A stretch of 64,000 nt of DNA from Trichopria drosophilae (taxonomy: Eukaryota; Arthropoda; Insecta; Hymenoptera; Diapriidae): the NCBI GenBank assembly GCA_030407085.1, contig CM059585.1:68808501-68872500 (forward strand), read 5' to 3'. Made by a program: the position numbers and the translations under genes. Shown one piece after another: positions 19,477-30,276 of this stretch. The notes beneath the pieces are model-generated. The model was given only the letters and a program-made list of their open reading frames with translations. It had not been told where the DNA came from and did no database searches. Position 1 is the first letter of the stretch; each line of letters begins with the position of its first letter.

Positions 19477-20409
19477 ATGACTTCTAAAGAGAAGAGAGAA
19501 GTCGTGAAGGAGCTTTATAAACCAGCAAGAAAAAATTATACAAGGCGGCGAATAGATATTCGCGGATTAGATGAAACTTGGCAAGCTGATCTTGTAGAAA
19601 TGATTCCATATGCAGATGAAAATAAGGGTTACAAATACTTGTTAACTGTCATCGATGTATTCTCTAAGTATGCATGGGCTCGCCCAGTAAAAAGAAAGAC
19701 TGGCGATGACGTCACAGCTGCCATGAAATCGATATTTGAAATGGGTCGAATTCCAAAGAATCTACATACCGACCATGGAAAAGAATTTTATAATTCAAAA
19801 TTTTCAAATTTAATGAAAACACATGATATCAATTTATATTCTACATACAGAAATCTAAAAGCATCAATTTGCGAACGCTTTAATCGTACTTTGAAAAATA
19901 AAATGTGGCCACAGTTTAGCCTTCATGGTAATTATCAATGGCTCCATATCTTACCAGACTTGGTTAATGATTATAACAATAGCACACATCGTACTATTAA
20001 AATGAAGCCACAAGATGTGAATAAAGACAATGAAAAAGAACTATTGAAACGTGTGTATAATGTAATTGTGAACGAAAAGATTCATCCAAAGTTTAAACTG
20101 GGTCAACAAGTTCGTATTAGTAAATTTAAACATATATTTGAAAAGGGGTATACACCAAATTGGACGACTGAAGTGTTTAAAATAATACAAGTTAAGAAAA
20201 CGAGTCCAGTAACATATTTACTAGAAGACAGGGACGGAAATCGAATATCAGGCGGATTTTATGAATATGAACTGCAACGTACTAAAAATCCAGATGTTTA
20301 CCTGATTGAAAAAATTCTACGCCAAAAAGGTTCTAAAGCGTTTGTTAAATGGTTGGGCTTTGAACATAAGTACAACTCATGGATCGACAAGAAACATTTA
20401 TTACTTTAA
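19477..20409 (+). CDS. Retrovirus-like integrase with C-terminal chromodomain
   Basis: An intact 310-residue frame. The integrase core shows WQADLVEM (first Asp), NLHTDHGKEF (second Asp) and SICERFNRTLKN (catalytic Glu), the usual D-D-E arrangement. The last ~40 residues are a chromodomain (VYLIEKILRQKG and FVKWLGFEHKYNSW). Polinton integrases typically have this pair of domains; the chromodomain is thought to direct insertion towards modified histones. No N-terminal zinc domain is visible. The enzyme would account for the 6-bp target duplication found at the element ends. A partial duplicate of its C-terminal coding lies just downstream. Confidence 0.93.
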   Translation: MTSKEKREVVKELYKPARKNYTRRRIDIRGLDETWQADLVEMIPYADENKGYKYLLTVIDVFSKYAWARPVKRKTGDDVTAAMKSIFEMGRIPKNLHTDHGKEFYNSKFSNLMKTHDINLYSTYRNLKASICERFNRTLKNKMWPQFSLHGNYQWLHILPDLVNDYNNSTHRTIKMKPQDVNKDNEKELLKRVYNVIVNEKIHPKFKLGQQVRISKFKHIFEKGYTPNWTTEVFKIIQVKKTSPVTYLLEDRDGNRISGGFYEYELQRTKNPDVYLIEKILRQKGSKAFVKWLGFEHKYNSWIDKKHLLL

Positions 20410-20680
20410 GACTACAAGAAAAATGTATTACTTTAAGACTAATATAGTGGATCGAAACTTGTATTCATACGTATAAAAATCCAGATGTTTACCAGATTGA
20501 AAAAATTCAGATGTTTGCCAGATTGAACAATTCTATGTGAAAAGGTTCTAAATGTTGCATTCCTTAGCATATTTTTTTGGTATATATACGAGTTCGAGTT
20601 GAAGAGACTTCAAAGTCTACTTGTTGCTTCTCGCGGGCAACATTGTATTAAAAAAAACCCGAGTTAAGTGTTTAAGTTAA
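20410..20680 (+). repeat. Partial tandem duplicate of the integrase 3' end
   Basis: At about 20475-20555 the sequence repeats, with changes, the coding segment at 20284-20335 (AAAAATCCAGATGTTTACC, then GATTGAAAAAATTC, then AAAGGTTCTAAA), including a second shorter echo (CAGATGTTTGCCAGATTGAA). It is not an open frame. It looks like local duplication after the integrase stop. The remaining bases hold nothing recognisable. Confidence 0.75.
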
Positions 20681-21321
20681 GTGTTTGTTTTAAAAATGTC
20701 GCGAGTACTCGAGTATAGGCGAAAAAGCAACGCCTTCATTAGTGGATTGCGTGGGCAATTAACAATGCTTCGTTGTTCTGAAATTCCTCATCACTTGACA
20801 GTGGTGAGGAAATCAATGGAGCATCGCCATACTGAAGAGGAGATGAAGGAGGATTCCTTTTGGGAATCCATCTATGCCTCGGAGCACCTAATAAAAAATA
20901 AGTGTGACGAGGTTAACATTTTAGAAAAAAAATCGCCCGAATTGAGTACTGGAGTACTCAACAGTGGCGAAAAAGGGATTTTAAATACGTCCTGAATAAC
21001 GGGGCATGCGAATGTCGTCGCGTTATTCGCGACTATAAGATGCGAAAGCATCATGAAAAGGAATCGCTGAAAAGGGCGATAACGGCGTTGGAGGAAGAAG
21101 CCGCAGAGCGGAAATTTGGAATTGATGCAGAGTTGCGTCAATACCTCAATGCGTTCAAACGAGAAATACATCAGAGAGAAAAAAGGAGAATGGAGGAGAT
21201 TGTCGACCTTCAAACCGTATATGGACAATATGGTTTACCATGGCAATCTGGCGACGATTCTGAGCCTGAAGATATCGACTCGGACGCAACCTATTTCGAA
21301 TCCGGTCCGGACGAGGATTAG
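20681..21321 (+). pseudogene. Unknown Polinton protein, frameshifted
   Basis: Two frames, 20681-20995 and 21040-21321, lie on the same strand one frame apart and probably formed one protein of about 200 residues; the best start is MSRVLEYRRK (20696). The N-terminal part is basic and helical. The second part is a charged helix (EEEAAERKFGI, REIHQREKRRMEE) and ends in an acidic tail (DSEPEDIDSD). It contains GLPWQSGD, shared exactly with the leftward protein at 12668-13477. I do not recognise the family. It is the last rightward gene and converges on the polymerase. Confidence 0.55.
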
Positions 21322-22153
21322 GATTGGGGAATGGTAAGCATAAACTTGTATATATATATTTAATTAATTAATTTATTAATAATTTTGTTTGTATAGCACA
21401 CTACTCATCTATGTCCATAATGTCCTTATGTCCCCACGGTAAAGTATCTGTACTACCAGCGATCAAACTAAGCGACTTAAAGCAATTTTTTTTCGCATAC
21501 GGTATATACGTTGTGTAATTTTGAACGTATACATCTCTGCTCGCGCATAACTGTAGACATATTTTGAAGGCAGTTCAGATAGTCGTCGAAAGTGATTGTT
21601 TTTCGGACGACGACTTCTTTCACACCTTTCGCTCTCTTCTTCTCACCTTCGCCTAACACACGCAACGCATACATTTTTGAACTGAGTCCGACAAACTCGG
21701 TCATTAACTTTCCACTACATTCATCCTTCATTAACCCTAATACTTTTTTATTGACTAGCGGCATACCGTACTCATTATTTTTCTCGTAATCACTCGTATC
21801 GTACATATAAATATCGCGTTTCATACAATCATAAATATCGCTACACTTAAATTCATAAATAAGACTATCGGTATCGGTATACAATAGTTTCGCATTTTCT
21901 TTAAATTTTTCTAAAACATAATCGTAATGGAACTCATGCAATTTTGTTTTAGAAATATCCAATATAGCCATTCCGACATATATAGGCTTATCTATAACTA
22001 CTTCTAATTTTTTTAGTTGTATCGCGACCAAGTCTTCACCAAATATTACTATTCGATGAAAATTTGGTTTCGAAATGAACGCTTCAACGCCATTTTTTCC
22101 ATCCCATTTCGATTTTAAACTTACATCCACTCTTTTACGAACATTCTCCATGG

Positions 22154-22631
22154 ACAAGGACAAAGGACAAAGGACAGGAAATTTTCCCCCGCGTTAATGA
22201 CGAATATGTCTGTTTGCGGGTCGGCTCTCGGGTGGAGAGGTACAGGACAGAGACAGACATTACAAGACAGAACTATAGGCACACACAACACCCACCCAGA
22301 GCCAGTCCCCCCTACCCCAATATCGGTACCACCAGCAGATTCGACGGTCTGTGCCTTAGCGAGTACGACGCGGGGCTTATCCCCTCTTTATCCGAGATAA
22401 GACCCACTACGTACCGACCGCGGATAAGACGCTGACGGTACCGATAACTGCCGACGGGGGTCGGCAGCGGTCCCAAATTCGTACCTTCGCCCAGCAAAGT
22501 TCCCCGGTTATTCCACACTGGACATAAGCAGAGAAAATTGCAGGACGGGGATTCGAACTCGGGCCCTTCGCGACGTTCAGTTCGGGCGGACTAAGACTGA
22601 CGCCTTAGCCCGCACGACCATCACGTCGACC
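22154..22631 (-). mobile_element. tRNA-derived SINE inserted in polB
   Basis: A 478-bp insert is flanked by a perfect 14-bp duplication, AACATTCTCCATGG, at 22140-22153 and 22632-22645, which interrupts polymerase motif B. Read on the minus strand, the head carries a tRNA-like A box (TGGTCGTGCGGGCTAAGG) and a B box (GAGTTCGAATCCCC), with the spacing and long variable arm of a Leu/Ser-type tRNA. The GC-rich body is unrelated to its surroundings, and the 3' end is a short TTTGTCC-type tandem tail. A 14-bp TSD is what LINE-driven retroposition leaves. The A and B boxes are an internal RNA polymerase III promoter. Confidence 0.88.
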
Positions 22632-24056
22632 AACATTCTCCATGGTTTTCCCAAATACCGCATTGTTCATCAATTTATACAGATTTTTTAAAAATCATTT
22701 GTCGCAACTGTGCGGAGTTTGGTGTTCAAGTCAATGTATGACTTTAACCATGGAGACTGCTTGAATTGCAGAATGCGATGTACCTCATTCACAACAATAC
22801 CGTGGGCGATCGCCTGTTTCAAGTTTCGATAATGTATGACATACCGTTCCTTGTCATTTAACGTAGCGAGTAATTTCGGCTGTTTTGAACCGGGCGGAAC
22901 TGCTCGCTCGGGGCATAGCGGGAGATCTTTCTGCTCGTCATGGATAGCATGCGGATAAGAAAGACTGACTTCGAGAATATATCCAATTTCCGAGTCATCG
23001 GATACATTTTCGAAATCGACATTGTCAACCCATTGGAAACCACCGGTTGGTAATGCTTGACACATTGCCCAACCATACAAATTATTAACATCAAAGTACA
23101 TTAAATACTATGACTCTTTTGACGGGTCATAATTAGGCATATACTTATTATTTGCCTTAGCGTATCTGTTTGAGCACTGTGAAAGACCTCCTCTTATCCC
23201 CCGCTCGATAAACATGACCATATCGATATCGGTGAGTAATTGTAACTCTACTTGAGTATGCTTGAGAGCACAGTCCCATGTATACCCAGGTAGAGTATAA
23301 TAATGCGCGGGATCTAAACCGTGTGACCTTAACAGTGTTGTTCGAAAATTTTTAAATACATCTGCGAGCAATAAAATATCGGTTTTTAGGTATAGATCCG
23401 AATACTCACCCAACGTCTCACAATTAAACGTTTTCCATACATTCGTTGCATGTACATAATCAGACTGCCCTCACTTCACATTCATATAATTTATTATAAA
23501 AATTACCGCGAGAAGGGAGGTATGGCTCGTCCAAGACGCTCATTTCTTTTACGTAATCGTAGGGGAAAATTCCCTTACGCGTTAATAAATTAAATTCATT
23601 CTCATTTGGAAAATGAGATTTTAAAATTCTTTTATCATCATTCGATAAATATGATGCCAATTTGTCGAGGGAGCAATTCAGAAATCTAAGCGAATCTAAA
23701 AATATAAGCTTAATTTTTGTGTCTTGTACATGCTTTATAATTGAAATATATTTTTCCATATTGCAAGGAATGACTTTCAAGTCTCCCTCGAAACAATTGG
23801 TAACTTCGCGAATTAAAAAATGAGCGTCGTAGCCACTTAAATTATGAAATATTATAGGAATATTAAAAGTAAATTTATAATTAATATTGCACTTATTATG
23901 CGCAGCACCTCGAAATTGACCAGTGAGACGATCGTGATCCCTGACTGCAACATCTTTGTCGGTAAACGAGCCCCCGCAGATGTGGCACATCGACGCCGAC
24001 CGAAATGCATTCTCTTCTCTCGGAGTCAAGTTCATCGGCTTCGTGTCTAGCAAAAT

Positions 24057-24228
24057 CTGGAAGAAACAAAAGTCATCCACTATTAATTAAGATTGACGAA
24101 TAATTGAAAATATAAAGTGTATTATATTAGTTTAAGTTTAATTTTAATTTGTATTAATTGTGTATAATTTTTATGTTGTTTTAAATAAGAATAAATAATG
24201 ATATCAATTATATAAAGTGAGGGTTTAC
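24057..24228 (-). other. Putative spliceosomal intron in polB
   Basis: On the minus strand the coding ADEINQ is followed by GTAAAC, about 170 AT-rich bases, and a pyrimidine-rich acceptor TTTGTTTCTTCCAG, after which coding resumes with ILLDTKP in phase 0. The frame is preserved on removal, unlike the random lesions elsewhere in this gene. Confidence 0.65.
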
Positions 24229-26132
24229 CTGATTAATTTCATCGGCCAACTTCTTCAGCTCGTTGGCAAACCAGGTAGCAGAGTCGGACCCCTGGTGAGA
24301 ACGGTAACGGGACAACGACGAGTCGTGGTTACAATCCAGGTAGTATCCTACGCTATATATTTTATGCTCTTCATAGGCCAACTTAGGTGCTGTCTCCGAT
24401 TCTACTTTCCCGAGGAGACACTCGGTGTCAGCGTAACCAATGAAGGGTACCGGCATGGCTCGACCCAAACTTTTAAATTTTAAAATGCTGTTTTTTGTTT
24501 CGGGAAGTTTTACCGCACAATCATTTTTCTTTCCACACTCGAGTTTATGTGTGGCGAGTTTTTCTGCACTGTGGAAATAGTGGAGACTGCGATTGCAGAT
24601 ATGTTTCTCCCCATCATGTTTGCTGCACTGCTTGCTCACTAATCGGGATAAATTTTTTATCCAGCAATAATGATAATTGATCCTGTTATCTTCTTCGACT
24701 TCGACATCGTCCAAAACAAAAGATGAGGAGGGTCGTGGGGTTTTCCTCCGTTCTTCAGACACAAGGAGTAGATTGATGTACCTATTCTTTTCATCCGTAG
24801 TCAGGTGTACAGGAAGCACTTCGTTCTTATCGGCTATGATAAAGACATTCACTGAGATTTCATTCAGCTTTTCGAATTTCGGAATGTCTTTAAGTGCGAC
24901 AGGGAAAGCAATACCGGTAAATTTTATTTTTTCCGCATGTTCTATGTATGATGATCGCCTATGCGGATGATCCTGTGATTTTACAGGAAAGAGAGCAGAA
25001 AGAATTGCCCATCTAAAGCAATCGTCTTCGAAACCATGCACATTGATCACGGCCTTTTTATCTCTGATCCACTTGGGTAAGTCGATCCATCGTCCAGCAC
25101 GCATTGGATTATATTTTACCACTTGTATAGCGAGAGAATTTATGGCAGATATTGCCCAGCCCGAGTCGCGCTCTTGAAAGTCTTCAAGTGATGAAAGAAT
25201 GGGTGCCTTCACTCTTTCGTCGAACCACTCTGTTAAATTACTTGTAGCACATAGTGCTACGTACTTATTACTAAAGTATTTATTATCTTCCTGCTCACTA
25301 TGCACAAACTGTCCCGAAAACACGATGCACACTTTAACATTATTAAAATCACTTATTGCACCACGCACGTATTTTATTATTACAGCTTTTGATTCTTCAA
25401 AAAACTGTGCAGGATCTAAATACTTTATATTCACAACCAGGCTGGTACGAAGGCGATTATTGAAGGCGGATTGCACATTTTCTTCGAGTACAAGATTTCC
25501 TCGGGGTCCTTTTCCCTCCTTTCGCATCAAATTCCTTGATGCTGCAGCCTTGAGTCCTAAGATGCGATGTGCTCGCGATTCTATAGACGCTTTTGTGCCG
25601 ATTGGAATACCGCGATTTAATTTTATATACTTATATATTTTGTCGACGGTTCCGCGGCACTCTTCGATGAAGTTACGGAACTCATCCAAAGTAGCGTCTT
25701 TATCCAGGGTGCGATACACCATTGTGAGGGACCTCTCCCAGGAACTAAAAACTTTTCGCACATCAACCATCTTGATGTAATAAAACTTGGGTAGACTCTG
25801 GTAAAACAAAAACGTCGAGTCTTCAGCGCGCCAACACTGGAGATTTTCGATATACTGGCACCATATTTATATATACGTCGTATTTGTAGAGCTTTTCGAA
25901 CTATGTAGTGGGGTGATCATTAACTATCTATTAGTTTGCCCTCCCCCGTCACGTAAAAAGCTATTCACAGGAGTAGTTGAGGTTGGACTTGCACACATGG
26001 GCATAGCTATTCGAATACCACTTATACAATCCTACATATTTGAATTTGAAAAAATAGGGGGTCTTGATATTCAAAATCGGGTGAGAGATTTTCAAGATCT
26101 GATGAAATCCGAGATTTTATTTTTTCTTCATA

Positions 26133-26750
26133 CTACTTGTTTAAATTTGAAGTGATATCTAATTTTTCATATCCACTATCAAAATTCTCAATGGAGTGTA
26201 GCGTTGTTTCTATATCACACACCTCTCCCCCGAAAACTATGCACACATTCACACACTGGTACTCTTTGAAAGCTACGCGTAGAGGATCGAACACTTTTAA
26301 TTTTACAGCATCAAAGAAATGATTTAAATCCCAATATTCAAAATTGATCGCGAGTCCAGATTTTATGCGATTTTCGAAAGGTGAATAAACTTCCTCATAA
26401 ATGAAGAGTGGAGAGAACGAATCTAAAATATTGCTCATCTCCTGCTCCATATCGGAATCCAGATGATCGAATCTCTCATCATTATCAATATCCTTGTCTT
26501 TCTCCTGTGTATTCAAATTCATCGATTTAATTTTCTCTCGCATGGCAATGAGGCGGTTGACTGCCAACTCCACAGCGTTTTCGATGTTGTGTTCCACTGA
26601 TGTCGTTGTATATGGTCGTAAACTTTCAATTGCACTGTCGCAACTTTCATAAAACTCGCGAATATTCGTGGATTCGTTATAATTTTTTATTTTATAATAT
26701 TTACATTCGACCCACGTATAGAGCTCATCGAGACGTCGTTCTACTTCCAT
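26133..26750 (-). CDS. Truncated paralogue of the polymerase N-terminal domain
   Basis: A 205-residue frame upstream of polB on the same strand. Its last ~90 residues align with the polB N-terminal domain: FENRIKSGLAINFEYWDLNHFF here against FNNRLRTSLVVNIKYLDPAQFF there (both shortened), followed by VNVCIVFGGE against VKVCIVFSGQ. The first ~120 residues are helical and acidic (KDKDIDNDERFDHLDSD). It ends in SNLNK at the position where polB continues with its next domain. So it is either a decayed duplicate or a small stand-alone protein derived from the polymerase's N-terminal region, perhaps related to the terminal-protein function. It lies about 130 bp inside the right terminal repeat. Confidence 0.6.
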   Translation of the reverse strand: MEVERRLDELYTWVECKYYKIKNYNESTNIREFYESCDSAIESLRPYTTTSVEHNIENAVELAVNRLIAMREKIKSMNLNTQEKDKDIDNDERFDHLDSDMEQEMSNILDSFSPLFIYEEVYSPFENRIKSGLAINFEYWDLNHFFDAVKLKVFDPLRVAFKEYQCVNVCIVFGGEVCDIETTLHSIENFDSGYEKLDITSNLNK

Positions 26751-26879
26751 TTCTTTTCTTTATTTTGTAGAGAACGATGGAGAACTACGGAGCGTTAATT
26801 TTGAATAGAAACTGATAGCTTCGTGGTTCTATCGAAGGATTTATACGATTCGCTGGTGAGATTATTGTGAAGAAATAGA

Positions 26880-27692
26880 AGAGGGTCGATGATTAACGTA
26901 ATGATTAATGGATTTTAGACGCGTTCCAACTCGTATACCATCTTTACGAGATATAGGTCCCAACATATTATGTAATATTCTTAGAAATTGCATGTGTTTC
27001 CCAAATATGGGAATGAATAATGGTTTTTAGACGCGTCTGGACCTGTATACCATCTTTACGAGATATAGGTCCCAACATGTTATGTAATATTCTTAGAAAA
27101 TACATGTGTTTTTCCAAGGGTGGTCGGCGCCGATGCCGACCTCCCCGGCGCTATTCAAGCACGCTTTGAATGAGTGGTGGGAAAACCGAGCGCCAGATGT
27201 CGAAGGTACACGTGTTTTCCCAAAGATGGAAACGATTAATGGATTTTAGACGCGTTCCAACTCGTATACCATCTTTACGAGATATAGGTCCCAACATGTT
27301 ATGTAATATTCTTAGAAATTACATGTGTTTTTCCAAGGGTGGTCGACGCCGATGCCGACCTCCCCGGCGCTATTCAAGCACGCTTCGAATGAGTGGTGGG
27401 AAAACCAACCGCCAGGCCCCGAGCGCCAGATGTCGAGGGTACACGTGTTTTTCCAAAGAAGGGAATGATTAATGGATTTTAGACGCGTCTCAACTCGTAT
27501 ACCATCCATGTGTTTCGAGGGAGGGGAGAGGTAGCATGGCAATAATTATTCGAGCGATCAAATCGCGATATCAATTCGAGGTTTTAATTCGCGGTCTTAA
27601 TTCGCAATCTTGATTCGCGAGTCATCTCGCGAGGTACCCCTCACGATCCACCGAAACCGCGAGTGCCGCAGAACTGTCATTCCCCCTCTACT
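26880..27692 (-). repeat. Polinton right terminal inverted repeat
   Basis: Inverted partner of 11691-12517, ending CTGTCATTCCCCCTCTACT. It carries the same internal tandem units; the length difference (813 against 827 bp) comes from small indels. Confidence 0.92.
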
Positions 27693-28732
27693 CAAACTAT
27701 TGAAGTGTAGCTGGAAACAGCTTAGCGAACTTGGTGTTTTGACAGCACTTCTATGAAATCCTTGCAGGAAAAAAATTGAATTTTTGGTGGTCCTGAAAAA
27801 TTACTGAAACGTAAGTATCATTTGTCAAATGTAATGTTCAGTGATCTTTGGAGTAAGTTTTTTAATTTACAATAGAATCTCTGTACTTGACTTACGGAAG
27901 AAAGGAAATCGAAAACTGATTAGAAGAAACTGTGAGCAATCGTACCAAGAATTTAAATCTTTTATCCTAATATGATATATTGCTATTATTTCGAGCTCCC
28001 AAGTTCTTCCAGCTTTATCTATTTGTACCTCTTGTAGCATTCCCTGTCATGGGAATCCTGACAATTCGACTGTAGAAAATAAATATATTAGGAGACACTT
28101 TCATTATGAATAGTTGCGTATCATAATTTTATTACAAGTGCACTTCATGCTTGAAATGACAGCAGAATATTTTTAAAAATGCAAGTAGACAAAGATGGAA
28201 GATCTTCGGAGCTTGAAATAATAGTAGAATATATCATTACGTGAAAAGCCTTAAATTCTTGATACTATAATCAGAAGTAACACATGCCTCTAATAGTTTT
28301 TCCTTTCTCCTGTAAGTCAATTTCGGAGATTCTTTTCTAAATGAAAAAATGTACTCCCAAGATCCCTGGAAGATTACATTTCAAAAATGTTTATTTACTT
28401 ATCAATAAATTTACAGAAGCTACAAAATGTCTACTTTTTCAACAACCAGGATGTCAGAAAACCGATGTCAACACACTAATATCGTCAAGCTGTCCCCAGC
28501 TACACTTCAATAATTATTCGCAGTAAAGAGCCTTGAAGACAACAAGAGGGACTGTTTCGTATCTAAATTGTTTTATGTCCTCAACAATCAACTGTAAAAA
28601 TCAAGTATATTATTAGATACTATCTTTATTAATTATCATATATCGGAAATACATTTCTAGTGCTTTTCACGCTCAAAATGCCAAGAAATGCTTAAAAATG
28701 TGTTCACATAGAAGCTGAACGAACTATGATAC
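27693..28732 (+). repeat. Dispersed repeat R1, copy A, right part
   Basis: Continues copy A beyond the Polinton. Its first six bases, CAAACT, are the right-hand target-site duplication. It matches, inverted, about 37541-38612. Internally it has diverged, alternately oriented modules of roughly 150-200 bp (near 27840 and, inverted, 28200-28380). Confidence 0.85.
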
Positions 28733-29310
28733 TAATGATCTTGGAAGTGTAGTTTATAATTTACAAAAGAATCTTCGTAGTTGATTGCCGGAAAGGAATT
28801 GAAAACGATTATAAAAAAGTGTAAACAACGGTATTAAGAATTTAAATAATTTGGCGTAATGTCATGTATCATGTACAGAGCAGAAAATACTAGCGGTTTG
28901 TTTTTCCAACACAACTGGCTTGTGTCTAATAATGTTTTGTTTTCATAAACAAGTAATTCGTCTCTACGCATTAGTGAGTCGTCATCCGACACGAGTGATT
29001 AATGTCTAAATATGACTGGCCCGTGTCAGAGGACAATTGGCTAATATTGGAAGACAACTCACTAATGTATAGAGACGAACGACTTGTCTACTCGACTACT
29101 TGTCTATAAAAACAAAACATGAATAGACACAAGCCAGTTGTATCGGAAAGACAAACCAGTAGTATTTGCTGCTCTCTGTACATGATACATGACATTACGA
29201 CAAATTATTTAAATTCTTAATACCGTTGTTTACACTTTTTTATAATGGTTTTCAATTTCTTTCCAGCAATCAACTACGAAGATTCTTTTGTAAATTATAA
29301 ACTGCACTTA
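28733..29310. repeat. Large palindrome next to R1
   Basis: Arms of about 250 bp (28733-28985 and 29055-29310) are inverted copies with a ~70-bp centre. Shared strings include TGTCATGTATCATGTACAGAG. The arms also resemble the R1 modules at 9865 and 27840, so the palindrome is part of the same repeat culture. Confidence 0.85.
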
Positions 29311-30276
29311 CAAGATCATTACAACATTACATTGAGAAAAGTTCACTTACGTTTTTGTAGAGTTTCTGGAGCTACAAATTTTAATTTCTTCACTGGCAAG
29401 GAAACTAGAAGCAGACCGCTGTCAAAATTCCAAGTTGGTGCTCCAAGCCTCTCCAAGATCTCTATAACTCTGTCATCTCACAGGTCAACTTCAATAACTT
29501 CCCAGACAGCCAGATCTGCTGCATATTGCCGCACATAAGGGGAAAATCAGGCGGACGATATGTCGGCAGAACTACGGAATATGCGTCATCACATATACAG
29601 CAAATTTGCTGGAAATTCTCACCTGCCGACTAGTCTGCGGCGATTCTGACGCATTTCTGCAGAAGAGATTAAAAGGGTCGGCGAAGGGATTAAAGACGCA
29701 TACAAACACGGAAGCCGCGTCGGTGAACCCCCACACATGTGCACGCATGCATGCTCGAGGCAAGCGTGATAGGGGGCGATCGGCGTGACCTGCAGAGAGG
29801 GGGCGAACAGGAGAAGAGAGGTGACAGACGCAGCCATTTTCTCTCGTTTATCAAGTATCGAAACTATTGAATCGAAAAGATGCGGCAGCAAACGTGTAAA
29901 AAATTTGAATTTTGGAGCAAGTCAGCGCAAAACTTGTTTCTTTCGGAAATCCTGAAGAATTAATTTAAGTTTTAATAAAATAACCTCCTAGCAATAAAAA
30001 CTATTTATAATAATCATAAATTACGTCCAATTTGTCACAATTATAACGTCAGTATTAGACTATAGACGAAACTCCAATTCTGTGAAAGTGTGTAGATTGT
30101 GTGCAGCATTAAAAACAGTTGAAATTAAAAAAAATGCAGTTGCGATTAAAAATTGTAATTGTAAAAAAATGTAATAAGTTCGAAGTATTTGTGGAACTAT
30201 ATTCGGAGTTTTAAAAACGATAAATTTAACATTTTATTAACAGATTAAATGTATTTAGTACCAAGTCTATTTCTTC
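29311..30276. other. Non-coding stretch with a GC-richer segment
   Basis: 29540-29880 is GC-richer than its surroundings but has no supported exon or terminal repeat. The part beyond 29900 is AT-rich and lies downstream of the gene at 30277; TTTAACATTTTATTAACAG near 30222-30240 gives an AATAAA-like signal on the minus strand. Confidence 0.4.

Larger units (their letters stand above)
21401..25809 (-). pseudogene. polB: Protein-primed type B DNA polymerase, disrupted
   Basis: Pieces read in order on the minus strand: 25809-24229 (N-terminal domain, ending with exonuclease motif I YADTECLL), 24056-23460 (FHNLSGYDAHFL, Exo II, after a Cys/His segment CHICGG), 23460-23108 (YSDLYLKTD, Exo III), 23101-22688 (motif A DVNNLYG), then motif B around 22660 (NNAVFGKT) and motif C (YTDTDSL) near 21890. 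Lesions: a 172-bp intron-like insert (24057-24228), a frameshift near 23465, an in-frame TAG at 23108-23110, a stop and frameshift near 22688, a SINE at 22154-22631, and a frameshift at a poly-A run near 21486; the original stop is probably 21401. Without inserts it is roughly 1,250 residues. This enzyme replicates the Polinton. Confidence 0.9.
11691..27692. mobile_element. Polinton/Maverick DNA transposon, 16,002 bp, full length but decayed
   Basis: Evidence is unusually complete. The termini are AG...CT, with ~0.8 kb inverted repeats on both sides. A 6-bp TSD, CAAACT, lies at 11685-11690 and 27693-27698, the size produced by Polinton integrases. The cargo is a chromodomain integrase, a protein-primed type B DNA polymerase, a packaging ATPase, an adenain-type protease, penton-like and major capsid proteins, a phospholipase A2/core protein and conserved unknowns. 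The uninterrupted host site is seen in the other R1 copy at 38613-38618. Stops and frameshifts in the polymerase, protease and both capsid genes, plus a SINE in the polymerase, show it is no longer autonomous. Confidence 0.97.

Noticed and set aside
22550..22631. Functional tRNA gene
   Set aside because: A and B boxes are present, but the stem pairing is degenerate and the sequence is the head of a SINE with its own duplication and tail.
24217..25780. Plus-strand frames opposite polB
   Set aside because: They are shadows of the polymerase coding frame on the other strand.
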